NCBI GenBank assembly: GCA_037974965.1
Contig: JBBPFI010000012.1
Span: forward strand, 124,001-188,000
Length of the DNA: 64,000 nucleotides
DNA from: Dacryopinax spathularia
Taxonomy: Eukaryota > Basidiomycota > Dacrymycetes > Dacrymycetales > Dacrymycetaceae
Direction: 5' to 3'
The notes beneath the pieces were generated by a model that saw nothing but the letters and a program-made list of their open reading frames with translations, was not told the DNA's origin and did no database searches. A program made the translations under genes and the position numbers. Below are positions 10,827 through 22,000 of the stretch, in pieces; the first letter of the stretch is position 1; each line of letters begins with the position of its first letter.

Positions 10827-12581
10827 TTAGGGGCAGGGGATGCCGCCGATGTTCTGCGTGTTCACGCATGTGTATACTGGTGTCTGACCTGCCGGGGCGG
10901 TGACGTTGAAGTCGATGAACTGCCAGTTCTTGCACGGCGCTGACGGGGAGCAGACGATATCGACCAACTGCACATAACAAGATCAGCAAGGGTACAGGGA
11001 AAAAAAGGTCTGGAGGGACACGTACGCTTCCGTTGTTTAGGCCGGAGGATGTGCCGTGGAAGTCTATGACGGTTATGTCCTGGAAGACTAAGGTTGATGT
11101 GTTGCAGTACTACATAGGGAGATCAGCGGACGTGCTCTCAGTGAGGTCAGATGCGGTCATACCTGTGTAACATCGACCGAAGAGTACGTCAAGCTAGAGC
11201 AACATCAGATGGACCATGCGCGAGAGAGACGAAGCCAACGAACCAGCTCTGTAGATACAGCGGCTCGTCCGCATCCACGAAATTGAAGTTCTCCAGCAGG
11301 ACATTCGACACCAAACCCGTCCCACCTCCACCTCCATTAGGAGGCGGCCCACCTTCGCTCACTCCAACCCAGGCCTTGAAGTACACCGCCCCGGTGAGCC
11401 TGTTGACCGATGGACGTAGGGTGATATCCGTCATATAGATGTTCTCGACCAGATCGACGCGATCAGGATACTGCCCGAGGGAGCCGAAAGCGATGCCTTG
11501 ACCGCCGTTGCAGATTACGTTGTATACTTGGATGTTGGTGGAGTTCCTGCTCGGCATGTCAGTGGTCCATCGGAGGACGGTTGAGAAGGGATTACCCCTT
11601 GTATGCCACGCAGTCGTCTCCGTTCTGCACCGTCCAGTCTCGAATCACGATCGAGTCACTCCGGTAGGTATCGATGCCGTCGGTGTTGACCACCCAGTTG
11701 TTGCCTATAATAGTAGTCTAGCTCTCCAGCATTCCAAATAGGAGAAAGTTCTGAAGACATACCAAGGCTGCCGTTGTTTGGGTTGGCGACAGGCTCAGCC
11801 GGATCCTACAGTATGTCAGCAAGTGCAAACACGCGCCAGCAGACACAGACGTGGTTGGTCGCATTGACATATATGCCTTGCAGGGTGATGTTGGTGGATT
11901 GCTACAATGCGATGAGCGCCCATTCTTGCAGAGAAGTTCCAAGGCGTACATCGACATAGAAAGCCCAGAACTGGGGCTGTCGGACGCTGAAGTCCTTGAT
12001 GACAGCATGGCTGGCATTGATGACCGATAACGAAATAGGTCGGCCGGCCTGGTTGCCGACGCCAGCCGCTCGGGTATACCAAGCCTGGAGAAGTGGGTCA
12101 GCACTTCGTGTGGGTAGGAGTCGACACTATCGCACGTACCTGACCATTGCCATCAATACCACCTGCGTTAAACCCGCCGCCGTTGATCGTCCAGTTGCTG
12201 CCTGTCGCGATCCAGGCTGTGACTTGGTTTTGGAAGTCGACGGGGAAGCTGTTGTTGATCCAATAGGCCAAGTCGGTGCCAAACTGCACGACGTCAGAAC
12301 TGAGACCGGTGGTATGAATACATTGGACAAACCGAGAGCGTGCCGAAGACGTTTAGGACTTTATTCTGCAAGTTGGTGTACAGTACCTTCTGGATGGAGT
12401 ACGTGTAGGGTTGAGGGAGCTCGACGGTGCTGCAGTTGGAGGAACTGATAGCGTCCAGTAGCTGCTGGGAGTCATCTCGTCCGTTGCCGTAAGGGATCAG
12501 AGTACAGGTACCGGCGGCCTGCTGAGCGTTCACCAGCCCCAGCAGAGCTAGAGGGACGAGCACAGTAGCCTTCAGCATCAT
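10827..12581 (-). CDS. Secreted GH28 glycoside hydrolase (exo-polygalacturonase-like)
   Basis: Ten exons: complement(join(10827..10967, 11026..11109, 11163..11193, 11244..11546, 11596..11704, 11763..11805, 11851..11901, 11950..12084, 12140..12283, 12333..12581)), 429 aa. A hydrophobic signal peptide ([13 protein letters not shown]) is followed by a right-handed beta-helix sequence with [19 protein letters not shown]. The GH28 active-site groups are NTD (WVVNTDGID) and DD ([11 protein letters not shown]). The third group, usually GHG, reads [10 protein letters not shown], so Gln replaces His. The usual RIK is represented by YFKAW. These features point to an exo-acting pectinase working on homogalacturonan or a substituted pectin outside the cell. 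Several N-glycosylation sequons are present. The upstream ATG at 12617 is less likely because it would hide the signal peptide. Confidence 0.88.
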
Positions 12582-12964
12582 GTCTGCAGCGCGCAAGCAG
12601 AACGTCGGCCAGCGCAACCACGTCGTTTATAGGACGCGGATATCCCGCACAGTCTCCACATATGCAGCATTACCTCCATTAAGACGTACAATGAGTAGCG
12701 AAGACCTTCGTCATGTCGAAGCCTTAGTACAGTATGGAAGAGAGGATGCCATACATAGATGGTGGAGAGGAAGAAGAGAAGCGTAGATGTGACGCGTCTC
12801 GGGCCGGTCTGCTGACGTCGCCGGCATATCTTCCATGCGAGCCGCAGATACGAGCTTCTGAGCTAAGTACCATGCCTCTCTCCGATGAGAGAAGCAAATA
12901 TATCCCGCCAACGTGCAGGGTAGCTGCCGGGATCTCTGGTATCCGTCTGTCGGGATGGATTTGA
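12582..12964. other. Intergenic stretch, no gene seen
   Basis: 383 bp holding the pectinase promoter and the 3' end of the LYR-motif gene; both genes are on the minus strand. A minus-strand reading frame over it is not supported by any motif. Confidence 0.45.
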
Positions 12965-14208
12965 TTAAGTAGTTGATTCCGCTTGTTTAGTAGCCCTCCA
13001 TGAAGCCCTTCGGAGAGTATCCCAGTCGAGTTCTGGGGAGAATAGCCTCGACAGCTCCCTGCCCTCCTCGTTTCCAAGAAAGATCCTTTTGATCATCTGT
13101 TTGAGGATCTTCGGTTTTGGAGCGGTAGGCCCCTTGCGGTTTTGTTGTTGGCCCCCTCCGCGGGTGGGCGGAGGAATCGCTTTTCGCAACCATTCCTCAG
13201 CTCGCGAGGGCATAGGCTCCATGGGTCGTGTACCTACGTTGACGAACCGACCGGATTGCCGAACGGCGAGAGGCGATAGCTTGCTCGAATAGCCTGCGTG
13301 TGAGTCTGCCGAGCGTCCGACGCGTTGCTGCATTATGGGGGTTACTCCCAAAATTCTGCCATATGCTCGCCTGACGCTTCGATCCAACGTGCTGCCATCG
13401 TCGCCCACTCCGCTTGCAAGCCGTTCTAGTCTCTTGATGGCATCCGGGGCGATTCCCATCACCTTGTATGGTCCATCGACGAGTCCGAGCGGAACGCGTA
13501 CAGACGACAATATGTCGCGGTAGAACTTCCAACGTATATTTCTTTCTCTCCGTCTTGGAAGAGGACCCAGGAGATGGGCAGCTTCGCTTGTCGGATCGGC
13601 TCGCTCAGGTAGGACTGATGGCCAGTCGAGTCTGCGGGGCGGCACAGGATTATCTGTCGTATTTCCGTTGATCAAAAGATGCTTGAGAAGTGGTGGGTAC
13701 CGAGGGAATTCATTTTGGTGTTTGTTCTCTTTTGGAAGAGAGGTTTGAGGCATGGGTTGTCGTACGATACGCTGAAGGATTTCATGTCGGGTCGGCCCAA
13801 CACGTGCGTAAGCATATCTGAGGGCACGATCCAAGTCGATCAGAACGTTCGCATTCACACCACGAATACATCTTAATTCCTATAGACGCGAGATGAGCAT
13901 GATTTGCGTGAGCATGACAGATGTGTGCGCACCCGACTCGCACGCCTCAGTTTGGTCCGTAACAACTCTTCGCTCACAACCTCAATATTCCTCTTGAAGC
14001 TCCGCCTAAACCAGTCCAGAAACCAATCCCTAAGATGCGTATCGTGCTTGATCTTCTTGGTTTCTCTAATTGCTGCCCTGTAAAGGGCCAAAGTTTCTCT
14101 TCGCTGATGAGGCGACACCTGGATTGGCACAGTCTTCGAAGGCTTCGGGATTGCGTCAATGCGAACCAGCCGATTCCTGATGAGCTGGATGTGATATGGC
14201 GTGGACAT
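12965..14208 (-). CDS. LYR-motif protein, Cup1-like, probably mitochondrial
   Basis: Modelled as complement(join(12965..13879, 13933..14208)), 396 aa. The N-terminal part has the LYR signature in TLALYRAAIRE (residues 39-49), followed by a basic helix with the later Phe expected of the family (WFRRSFKRN). LYR proteins act in mitochondria as accessory subunits or assembly factors for iron-sulphur and respiratory proteins through the acyl carrier protein. The long basic second exon has no fold I recognise and resembles fungal Cup1-like LYR proteins in layout. The intron at 13880-13932 (GTGCGC to TATAG) keeps frame and joins a downstream exon that has no ATG of its own near its start. Confidence 0.7.
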
Positions 14209-15279
14209 AGAACCTCCGGCACCGTTTACGAGGGCGTGTTAGGTCGGTCATGGTAAGGACAGCATACTGCACTGTGGATAGCAAAGGACTACTTTTAGGG
14301 ATCGAGGCACAACAATAATTTCACACGCGCGCTAAAACCGGAGCCAAATATGGAGTGCCATAACACCGACGGGCTCGTACTGGCGCTTGTCGTCGTCCAC
14401 TCATGCCCGTCGTTCTGTGAAAATAAGTAGTCCTTGAGATAACTGCTTTCGAGTCAGCCTGCATACATAGCCCCTATTCTCTTAGTTGCGAGCGAGGAGT
14501 AGTCGCAGACCAAATTAGAGCGTGCAAGACAGGTGAGCCCACTACCATTCCTTGCTGGCGGCGAGATGCTCAGTCGACTACAGGAACTTGGACGTGTTCG
14601 TGGTGTGGATACGAACGTTCCCGTCACTCTGAATCGTGCACCAAGATATTATTATGCGCATGTTGAGGTGCTTTAACACGAAAGCCCACTGGCACAGAAA
14701 GGTCTATTTATCGTCTTTCGGTGCCTCATGCCAGAACGCGTCCGATAAGTTTGCGGTCCCGAGCAGGCGCGAGAATCCTTCGGCTTGGCGACTTTTCGTC
14801 ATGGGGGACGCGCGCCGCTGGCATCAGCTCCCCAACAAGAAGCGCGAAGGATCCCGATGCTAATGCGGGAATCCTTCATTATGCTGGCGATGCCGCCGTA
14901 CCATCGCTGACTACCGGCTTTGTGGCTCCCACAGCACGTTCTTGTCTTTCGGAAAATGGCTCTCAATGGGAATGCGAAGCACCGGGATGGATTCTGATGC
15001 ATGTGCTCAGCCTCAGCCTCTAGCCGCATTCCAGCATTCTGAGAATACACTCATCAACCTCCCTCAACTGGAGCTGAGTTCTACACGTGGCGCTGACAGC
15101 ATCCTTGGTTTTCCCTTACCGTTCTTCCGTGCCCTGGCTACCACGCGGTAGTCACAGCCTTGGGCTGAGGTAGTGCGGAGCGCACCAATTGCGCTCCATT
15201 CTCGACATAAATGCTGTTGTTTCCAGTCGTCCCCTGCTGCAGGCTGGCTCGATGACCTACGTGGAGCCAGAACTATGTC
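14209..15279. other. Divergent intergenic region, no gene seen
   Basis: About 1.07 kb between the starts of two divergent genes (LYR gene leftward, rhodopsin-domain gene rightward). It should hold both promoters. Short frames at 14.6-15.1 kb have no motif support. Confidence 0.5.
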
Positions 15280-16516
15280 ATGGCAGCTCAGTTAACATGG
15301 TCTACGGTCCAAGGTATGTCGCCTTCGCGCTCGCCGACAATCACTGACGCGTCTGGCTACTATAGTGGCTATAATTGTGCCCTCTGCCATAGCATGGATT
15401 GTCACCACCATGCGTCTCATTGATCGCAAAGTCTATCGTCGGCTTTGGTGGGACGACGCCTTCGCGACGCTCTCGATGATAGCGTTGATCTTGGTGTTCG
15501 CTGCCTTCTGGGCTCGCAACGCTCCGGCTTGTATGTCTTCTCGTACGATTTGTCCCTAACTCACATTTCTCTAGTCCCGACCTCCCGCTCTCTTCGCCTT
15601 GGAGCCTACTTTATCGACGCACTAGGGTTCAGCAGTGCAGTCTGGATGGCTCGATACTCAATTCTTTTCACCATCATTCGGCTTGCGCCGACTGTGAACT
15701 CAAGACGGCTTCTTTACGTCGTTGCCGGAGCTTTCGGAACGTCTTACGCCATCCTCTTTGCGCAAGTCTTTTGGCGCTGTATGGCCGATCCCGAGGGTTG
15801 GATGGAAGACATCTGGAACACACAATGTCCGCTGGGCCGGGACGTCGCAATAGCCCAACTTATCAGTAAGATGACTCATTCTTAGGTGTACGTCCTTGCT
15901 GACTTGTCCCACAGCCGACGTATGGAGCGACTTGACCCTCATCTGCATTCCGGTCTATCTCCTGCGAAGAGCGAATATCGGCGACGGACCTCGAACACGA
16001 CTGATCGCGGTGTTCACGGCCTCGATCTTGACCTCGGTCGTCTCGCTCCTACATGCCGGCGCCATCTTGTCGGACAATCTGATCAACGAAGCACTCCTGG
16101 CGTTTGTCGAGATGTCGGTCTCCTTGCTCGTTTGCAACCTTGCGGTCATAGTGGCAATCGCTTTCCGATACCTTCGCCAAGCCTTCCGGATCTCCGAGGC
16201 AGTGGACGAGAATCCGAGGATTGCAGCACGTCAGACCTTCACAACTTTCGATACATCCAGGTTTGCGCGGATGTTCCGCATTACCGATTTGAGGGAAGAG
16301 ATCGAGCTGCACGACATGTCATCGCCAAGGGAGCCTGCTGGAGACGACTCAGCTTCTGTAGATGAAAGTTCTGGTCGCAAGCCAGCAGCAAGTTCATCCG
16401 CACTCGAGCTCCCAGTGGACGACTTGGAACGTGGTACGGAAGGCACACATACGCGGCGACACAGCAGCGACCTTCGTATGAGCTTCGCCACTCGGGACGA
16501 AGCCCCCAACCCCTGA
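15280..16516 (+). CDS. Fungal rhodopsin-domain integral membrane protein
   Basis: Modelled as join(15280..15313, 15366..15530, 15575..15865, 15915..16516), 363 aa. It has six or seven hydrophobic segments. The loop LIDRKVYRRLWWDDAFATLS matches the R-x-x-WWDD motif typical of the fungal rhodopsin-like domain family found in PTH11-type and related membrane proteins. Later motifs (MARYSILFTIIRL and DVWSDLTLICIPVYLL) also fit. The C-terminal 100 residues are polar and acidic and probably cytosolic. The first exon is only 34 nt, so little lies before the first membrane helix. Role is inferred as a receptor-like or scaffolding plasma-membrane protein; the ligand is unknown. Confidence 0.78.
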
Positions 16517-16896
16517 GCGGGACCGAGGCACTGTACGTTGATGCGTTGCATCTTCGTATTCCTTGCAGCCACTATCCGAACCGAAGTGTCGCCAATTACC
16601 ACATTCTGCTTGATTTCGCCATTGGACTGGTCGATCTGCCAGAGTTTGTTCGCCATAGCTTGTCGAAACCACATGCATGCTCTGCGGAGCCTCTTCTCCA
16701 TGTGCCGCACTCGCATCACCACTCGTCAAAGACATGAGCAAACCAGTACCGATCCTCGATTCGACCGAACTCAAGGAAACTCAGTCAAGCGAAACCCGTC
16801 CATTACGATACTGAAGAAACTAATCAATCCCGCTCGTACCCTTCCTCCCCTCTTCCAACTTCCAACCTCCCTCTGCTTGGAGGTGATGTGAAGCGC
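16517..16896. other. Short convergent intergenic region
   Basis: 380 bp between the 3' ends of two convergent genes. Nothing recognisable. Confidence 0.5.
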
Positions 16897-18221
16897 TCAT
16901 AGCTTGGATGCCTCTTCCTCGATGAGCTGCCACAGCTTCTTCCCTTGTTCCAGGTCGTCGGTGTCCTTTCTGGCAACACCAACGCGAGCCCAAGGGATCA
17001 AGTACTACAAGAATACAAGCACCAGTGAGCCATCGTGGGGGAAGGGGCGCCGAATGAAGAACGTACCTTGCCGTTGAGCGACCTTGCCTCGGGTGCCGTC
17101 CCAGCATACAACTGCGTCAATGCTCCGTACGGCTCGAGTGGGTAGCACAATGCGTTCTCGCCCGGATGCCAGCACTCGAAAGGGAAGACTTTCAACGTAT
17201 GATGCACGTACGACAATGTACGCTGTCATTCCCTTCAAATGCCGCTGGAGATCGGTTCGAATTCCACCTGGGTTGAGAGAGGTCGACACGATGCCTGTAC
17301 CGCCGTACCGCCTCGCCAGCTCCTTCGCGAAGACGATATTGCCCTTCATCACCGTCAGCATCTCCCAAGCCTGGTATACGGTACCGAACGCACCCATTTG
17401 GACATCCCGTAACCGCTCCATTCCGTCCAAGTTCTGTCCCGCTCGGGCCCATCCTTGATCGCATTCCAAGGGATGCCACCTTTGGGACAAGCCGAGTGCC
17501 CATTGGAGGAAGTATTGACGACGCGCACATCTCCTGTCTGTTTGGCGGTCTCGAGCAGCACCGGCAGGAGGAGATACGTGAAGACACCGTGGCCTAGCGT
17601 GTTCGTGCCGAATTGGAGGTCGTATCCTTGTTTGGTCAACTCGGACTTGGGAGGAACCATCACGCCTCTACGCAACGGCACGACACGTCAGCAATCGCCT
17701 TGGCATGTTTAAAGAAACTGGCATACCCGGAGTTGAACAGCATGTCCAGCCGCGATTCCTTCGACTTGAACTCATCCGCCGCACGCTTGATACTATGCAA
17801 GTCGGCAAGGTCGAGCTGGAGGAAATGAACGTCGTTCTTATGCGTCAGTTCCTTCAGCTTTTGAATCGCTTCGCTCGCTTTGGACGGAGAGCGAGCACCG
17901 AGGTAAACGCGAGCGTTATGGTCTAGCAGATGCTGCTGGGACATCAAAAACAACGTTGCGGAATTGGAGTGAGAAGCGCACCCTGCAAGTCGAAAAGCCA
18001 ATGCCTTTACAGCCGCTCTGCAGTGAGCATATGTCTCACCCAGACTCTCGAGTATTGGACGTACCGGTATTACCTCCCTATATCTCGGATTAACCAATGC
18101 TTCCAACCCGATCACTGGCTCGGCTCACCGTCACGATAGCCACCTTTCCCGTCAGGTCTGGCATGTCCGCCTGAGTCCACTTTGGCTTAGGCGGCTTGAG
18201 CTCCGAAAGAAACTGTCCCAT
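16897..18221 (-). CDS. Short-chain dehydrogenase/reductase (paralogue 2)
   Basis: Seven exons: complement(join(16897..17004, 17067..17156, 17212..17343, 17394..17667, 17727..17935, 17982..18017, 18129..18221)), 313 aa, exactly the length of the paralogue at 8856-10153. The Rossmann glycines read TSGCKGIG (usual TGxxxGIG), the strand-4 motif is NSGG instead of NNAG, and the active site is YGMSK. Shared landmarks are FLSELKPPKPKW at the start, STSLNPGG, GALTQLYAGTAPEA and YLIPWAR. Introns after residue 43 and just before YLIPWAR are at the same place in both genes; the intron after residue 31 (18018-18128) exists only here. Substrate unknown. Confidence 0.87.
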
Positions 18222-19062
18222 CGCGTATTACTTTCTCAAGACCTTCGAAGAATGGGAGAAATGCGTATGTGGAAGTCTCCTGAAATGTGGGGAGGGTCGA
18301 TATGGTTTGCGGTGGTGGCAACGTCCCTCATACTTGTCATGTTATTTATATCACTATGGGCCCTGCAGAAGCTCAGACGGTGGCCAGAAAAGAAACATCG
18401 CGACGCGGTACCGCGGTCGGGCGCCTATTCATGACCGGGCGCAGTTGTGTCAGCTTATGCAACCATGACCTTTTCCATCCTCAAAACCCTGTTCTTAAAA
18501 AGGAAATTCTGGCAGATTTGGACCCGAGGCCTTGCTGTGCGGGGTGTTTACGCATGGTACGAAGGATCCATGCAGCACAGGTTCGTTTCGGCGGAGTGGG
18601 AAGCTCGGCGTTCGTGCTGTTCTTTCATTCAACTGGGTTTCGGTGACATGAATGCGATTGTATGCCAGCGGGATGAGTGCGAAGATGACGCGTGCAGAAA
18701 TGACAGCAATTGAGAGCGCTATTCAGATACGACAGAGCGTTCTCGGGACACTCAGTTCTCGATTGGCACCGGTAGCTTTCCTATTATATGTCGATCGTTT
18801 TGGCTGTATCCGCACGTTTAGCTACGACGATCCTTCCGTTGTACGCAGATTACGACGACTCGGATCCGGCGCCTGCTCGTGGTGGTTGAGGACAGAAGCC
18901 CCAAATTCACGTGCCCCACATAGCGGACCCTGAGGAAAAGCGGATGTTATTTTTCGGCGATGTGTGGTAGGAGTGCGCAAAGTTGCTCGGTCGACCTAAC
19001 AATCCCTACTGTCCACCTCATAACTGGACATTACAAAATACCTCGGCCCTATACCTTAAAAA
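18222..19062. other. Divergent intergenic region, no gene seen
   Basis: About 0.84 kb between divergent starts of the dehydrogenase and RRP5 genes. A 60-codon frame at 18252-18434 (+) has one hydrophobic segment, but nothing else supports it. Confidence 0.45.
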
Positions 19063-22000
19063 ATGGCCGCATCAAAACGCCCTCTTGAAGGCGAAGCCGC
19101 TGGGCGACCGACGAAGAAGGCTAAGCCCGGTCATGCGAGTCCGGCGAAGGACAAGGCAGCAGCTGCAGCTGCTGTGGCTGCCAAGCCGAAGGCGAAGACC
19201 GGTGGGGGCGTGGTGTCGATGAAGCCTGCTTTCTTGCAGAAGAAGGCGTCGACAAGCAACCTTGCACAGAAGGGCGATGAAGGCTCCCAGCCAAGGAAGA
19301 GCTTGCTCGTGGCGGATGAGGTCGACTTCCCGCGAGGGGGAGGTACCACCCTTACCGCGCATGAGGTGCGAGAGGCGAGGCAGGAGGCCCAGCGAGAGCT
19401 GAAGGCTGAGGCGGAGAAGGAGAAATCATCTGCCAGCACGAAGAGGAAACGAAAGCTCTCTACCAAGGGGGGGAAGGAGGGTGGAAAGTCGGAGACGGCG
19501 GAGACCCGAGTTGAGCATCTGAACTACAAGGTGCGTTCTTCTGCTTCTCTGGTAGGGCCACTACTGATAGGTACTGCAGCGGCTGCAAGTTGGCACGAAG
19601 CTTCTTGGTCGAATCGCAGCTATCTACCCTCTTCATCTTGTCCTATCCCTGCCTAATCAGCTCGCGGGCTATGTCCCAATCACGCACATCAGCAACCAGT
19701 ACACGTCGCTGCTGGAAAAAGACGATGCTTCCTCCGGCAAGAGCGACGAGGAGGAGGAAGAGGATGACGACTCGTCGAATCTCCCAGAGCTGGGCAACAT
19801 ATTCCACGTTGGCCAATATGTGCAGGCAAGCGTCACTATTGTCCGTTCCGCTGGGTCGAGAGGAGCTGCGCTTGATATCGGCAAGCCGAGAAACGAGATG
19901 GAAGCGCAGGCGAGGAGGGTTGAGCTCTCTCTAGTACCGGAAGCGGTGAACGAAGGCGTAGTGGTGAAGGATCTTGCGCCTGGCTTTGTGCGTCTACTTG
20001 CCAACATACCCTCGAATAATGGACTAATATCATGCAGATGCTCTCCGGCGCAATCAAGAGCGTTGAAGACCACGGGTACTCAATAGACCTCGGCATTCCT
20101 AACCTCTCTGGTTTCCTCCCCTTCAGCAATACCCCGTCACCCGATTCCCGTCTCCACATCGGTCACCTCTTAACCTGCACAGTCGCCCAGCTCGCCGAAA
20201 ACCGTCGTGTATGCACCCTCACCACCCTTCCAGAAAAGAAAGACGAAGTGATCAACCAAGTCTCGAACGTCTCCTCCGTTCTCCCTGGCACGCGGGTCCG
20301 GGGTCTCATCACTGCTACTGTCCCCTCTGGCCTAAACCTCCAGCTCCTAGGCTTCTTCCAGGGAACAATCGACCTCACTCACCTGCCTAAAGACCCCTCG
20401 TCCTATAAGGTCGGCGCTAAGCTAAAGGTCCGAGTGCTGTATCACATTCCCGGCTCGCAGCCACCCAAGTTCGCTTGTTCGGCACTTCCGCACGTCCTTG
20501 CGCTGGCTGCGCCGGAGGTGGACGGGCAAGAGCTGGGGGAGAAATATCCGTATGGGACGATCGTAAATGGTGTGAAGGTCGTCAGGGTGGAGTCAGACTG
20601 GGGTCTGGCTGTCCAGTTGGAAGATGGGACAAGAGGGTTCGTTCATGTACGTGTGGCCCTCTCTTCCCTCGAAGGTGTAGGACTGACCATATGATCAGAT
20701 CGCGCAAATATCAGATGAGCATATTCCCGCCCTCTCTCCCTCCTCCGGCCCCTGGAAAGTCGGCACGACCCATTCCGCCCGTGTTCTCGGCTTCTACTCG
20801 CTCGACGGCATCCTCCAACTCTCGCTCAAGCCCAGTATGCTAGAACGCCGGTTCCTCCAGACCGGAGATTTCCAGCCTGGCGAGATCGTCAGAGGCACCA
20901 TCGAGCGACTGACAGATGTGGGCATGTTTGTTGATGTCGGGGGAAATATTAGTGGGAGGGTCGCACCGGAGCATTTGGCAGATATTGCTCTGAAGCATCC
21001 GGAGAAGCGGTATAAACCAGGGCAGAGTGTGAAGTGTAGGGTGCGTCTGGTTTCCGTTGTCCGCGTCATGGACGGTCTGATTCTCCGAAAAGATATTATC
21101 GGTCGACCCGGAGCATGGGAAGCTCAGCCTAACATGCAAGAAGAGCTTGCTGAACTCGGATTTGGATGTGATCACCAAGCTCGAAGACGCCAAGCCGGGC
21201 ATGATCGCTGATGCTGTCGTGTTCAAGCTCTTGCCGACTGGAGCGCTGGTCATGTTCTACGGTGGTGTGAAGGGTTTCGTCCCGCTCAGGGAAGCGAGGT
21301 GCGTGCCCGGTATACGTTTCGGTAAAATCGTGCTGATTCGAACCATAGCGAGGGGTACGCGAAGTCGATCGAAGATGTCTTGAGGCCAGGTCAGGCCGTC
21401 AAAGTCAAGGTCCTGTCGGTCAACTCGGAGGAAGGCAACATCCTCGCCAGTGTCCGACAAGCCCTTCCTGGCTTCCAGCCCGCCGCACCTGATGTCGACG
21501 ACATCAAAGTTGGCAGCACGGTGGAAGGCGAGGTCAAGGAGGTCCAGAGCGTGAATGTCGTCCTGTCGCTCAAGCCAGGAGGGCAGACTGCGCTCGTTTC
21601 TCTCGCCAACCTCGCCAACCGGAGAGGTACGACTGTGGACGAGTTACGCAATTCGCTGGTTCCTTTGAGCGTACTCTCGGATCTTGTGGTCATCTCCAAG
21701 AATGCCGAGAAGCGGATCGTCATTCTGGCTGCCAAGCCGGCCGGGAAGGCCAGTACTTCAGCGTCAGCAGGAGTAACCTGGAAGACACTACGAGTTGGTC
21801 AGGTCCTAGCTGGTCATGTTGTAGGTCACCGGAACGGCTGCGCTTCAATCAGGCTATCCCCGTCCGTCATTGGTCGCCTGCATCCTTTGGATACTACCGA
21901 CAATCTGGACAACGGCGTCTCCTTGCCCAAAGTGGACTCCGCTCTGAAGGTTGTTGTCGTTCGGGTGGATTCAAATGAGCGCCAGGTTGATCTGTCTACG

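Noticed and set aside
18252-18434. 60-codon single-pass membrane protein
   Set aside because: Lies in a promoter region between divergent genes; one hydrophobic stretch is not enough.
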